From the NCBI GenBank assembly GCA_964455935.1, contig CAYVZU010000060.1, positions 1-23,108 of the forward strand: 23,108 nt of DNA, written 5' to 3'. The DNA is from CAYVZU01 sp964455935. Lineage in GTDB: Bacteria; Fibrobacterota; CAYVZU01. Both the position numbers and the translations under genes were made by a program. The notes under the pieces were generated by a model, which worked only from the letters and a program-made list of their open reading frames with translations, was not told where the DNA came from and did not search any database. Positions 22,541-23,108 of the stretch are shown here, in pieces (within the stretch, counting starts at the first letter, position 1; each line of letters begins with the position of its first letter).

Positions 22541-23108
22541 ATAACAATAAAATATGTTTTCTGCCTGTACTTCGATTAGTTCGCAGCATTCTCGAAGCTT
22601 CTTACATGTCAAGTTTGAGGACGAAATTTGCCAAAGTTGCGGGATTAACGAATCGATGCTCCACCGGCGCAGCCGCAGGACACCGAATTGTCAGCAGAAA
22701 GATTTTGTTGAAATACAGTTATAAACCTCCGGGCATAGATGCGCACGCCGGATGCCGCACATCCAGTAAGCACGCTGCCGCTGCACTATTCCCGGAGGTC
22801 CGACCCGATCCCGGCTTCGACATCTTCCATTTTGCTTTCGACGCTTGATCAGCGGTTCACTTGCGTTCATCTCCTCTGCTCTTACCTACCCTGTCGCTTA
22901 CCACCATCATCTCCCGCAAAGCTTCGTGACACACGGTCGGGGGTAAATTAGTAAAATAAGCCCCACGGATGGAGTGGCACTTTCGGCAGGCCTGTTAGGT
23001 CCGGAGGCGGAATAGCCAGCTTCGGTTTAAAAAGTCGCAGAACAATTGACTATTACTCATCTTCTACAGTTTAAAAACCGAACTTCTTTTATATCAGTCA
23101 CTTACGGG
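22541..23108. other. 568-base terminal region, no gene recognised
   Basis: No coding sequence with a credible start, binding site and composition is seen. A minus-strand TTGACA (22608-22613) lies upstream of the DUF488 gene, but a matching -10 was not convincing. Near the end TTCGGTTT (23021-23028) and AAACCGAA (23075-23082) form an eight-base inverted repeat around 46 bases. The stretch 22960-23010 (AGTGGCACTTTCGG and neighbours) vaguely recalls IS21-type ends but is not supported as such. Confidence 0.45.

Noticed and set aside
22739..22951. A 70-codon open frame near the right edge
   Set aside because: It has no ribosome binding site, no recognised domain and a composition typical of a chance frame.
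22960..23010. End of an IS21-family insertion sequence
   Set aside because: The AGTGGCACTTTCGG look is only a loose resemblance. No istA/istB reading frame or target duplication is visible.

Overview
The window is a chromosomal stretch of a GC-rich, Gram-negative-type bacterium, most likely an uncultivated lineage known from metagenome assembly. A run of ten N's inside ilvE supports an assembled draft. A YajG-like envelope protein, an AgmX/PglI-type C-terminal domain and a sigma-54 two-component pair fit a diderm such as a deltaproteobacterial-like or Omnitrophota-like group. The phylum cannot be fixed from this window. No phage, transposase or CRISPR array was recognised.

Layout. (1) 0.1-6.2 kb is mostly minus strand: an AAA+/DUF4143 ATPase, an unusual CDF-like cation transporter, a cysteine-rich PP-loop (ThiI-like) thiolase, and the biotin genes bioA and bioD. 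A 57-residue plus-strand gene at 1.8 kb encodes a peptide resembling a RiPP precursor. (2) 6.4-7.5 kb holds ilvE (plus), convergent with a GT4 glycosyltransferase that follows a YajG-like protein gene on the minus strand. A membrane metallophosphoesterase lies next, also minus. (3) 10.9-19.3 kb is a plus-strand block. A cytoplasmic PAS histidine kinase, a sigma-54 NtrC-type regulator, a membrane HAMP-GGDEF protein and a TPR/AgmX membrane protein look like one signalling operon. Pyruvate kinase and trmB follow. (4) 19.3-22.5 kb is minus strand: a NusG paralogue downstream of a cupin gene, and a tight pair made of a DUF488 protein and a conserved partner. The last 570 bases carry no recognised gene.

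The most unusual feature lies between the genes. Many gaps are filled with degenerate short-period repeats of several unrelated types: an ACGT-centred repeat, a GGGGATAGGGGTTAG type, a TGTAGTTTGTAGTTT type, a GACAGGATAACAGGA type, an ATCTGCG/ATCTGTG type, REP-like palindromes and a perfect 20-bp palindrome. Several occur as inverted pairs around a gene or at a gene junction. One exact 20-mer recurs in three different gaps, and the ACGT repeat forms the 3' ends of two coding sequences.
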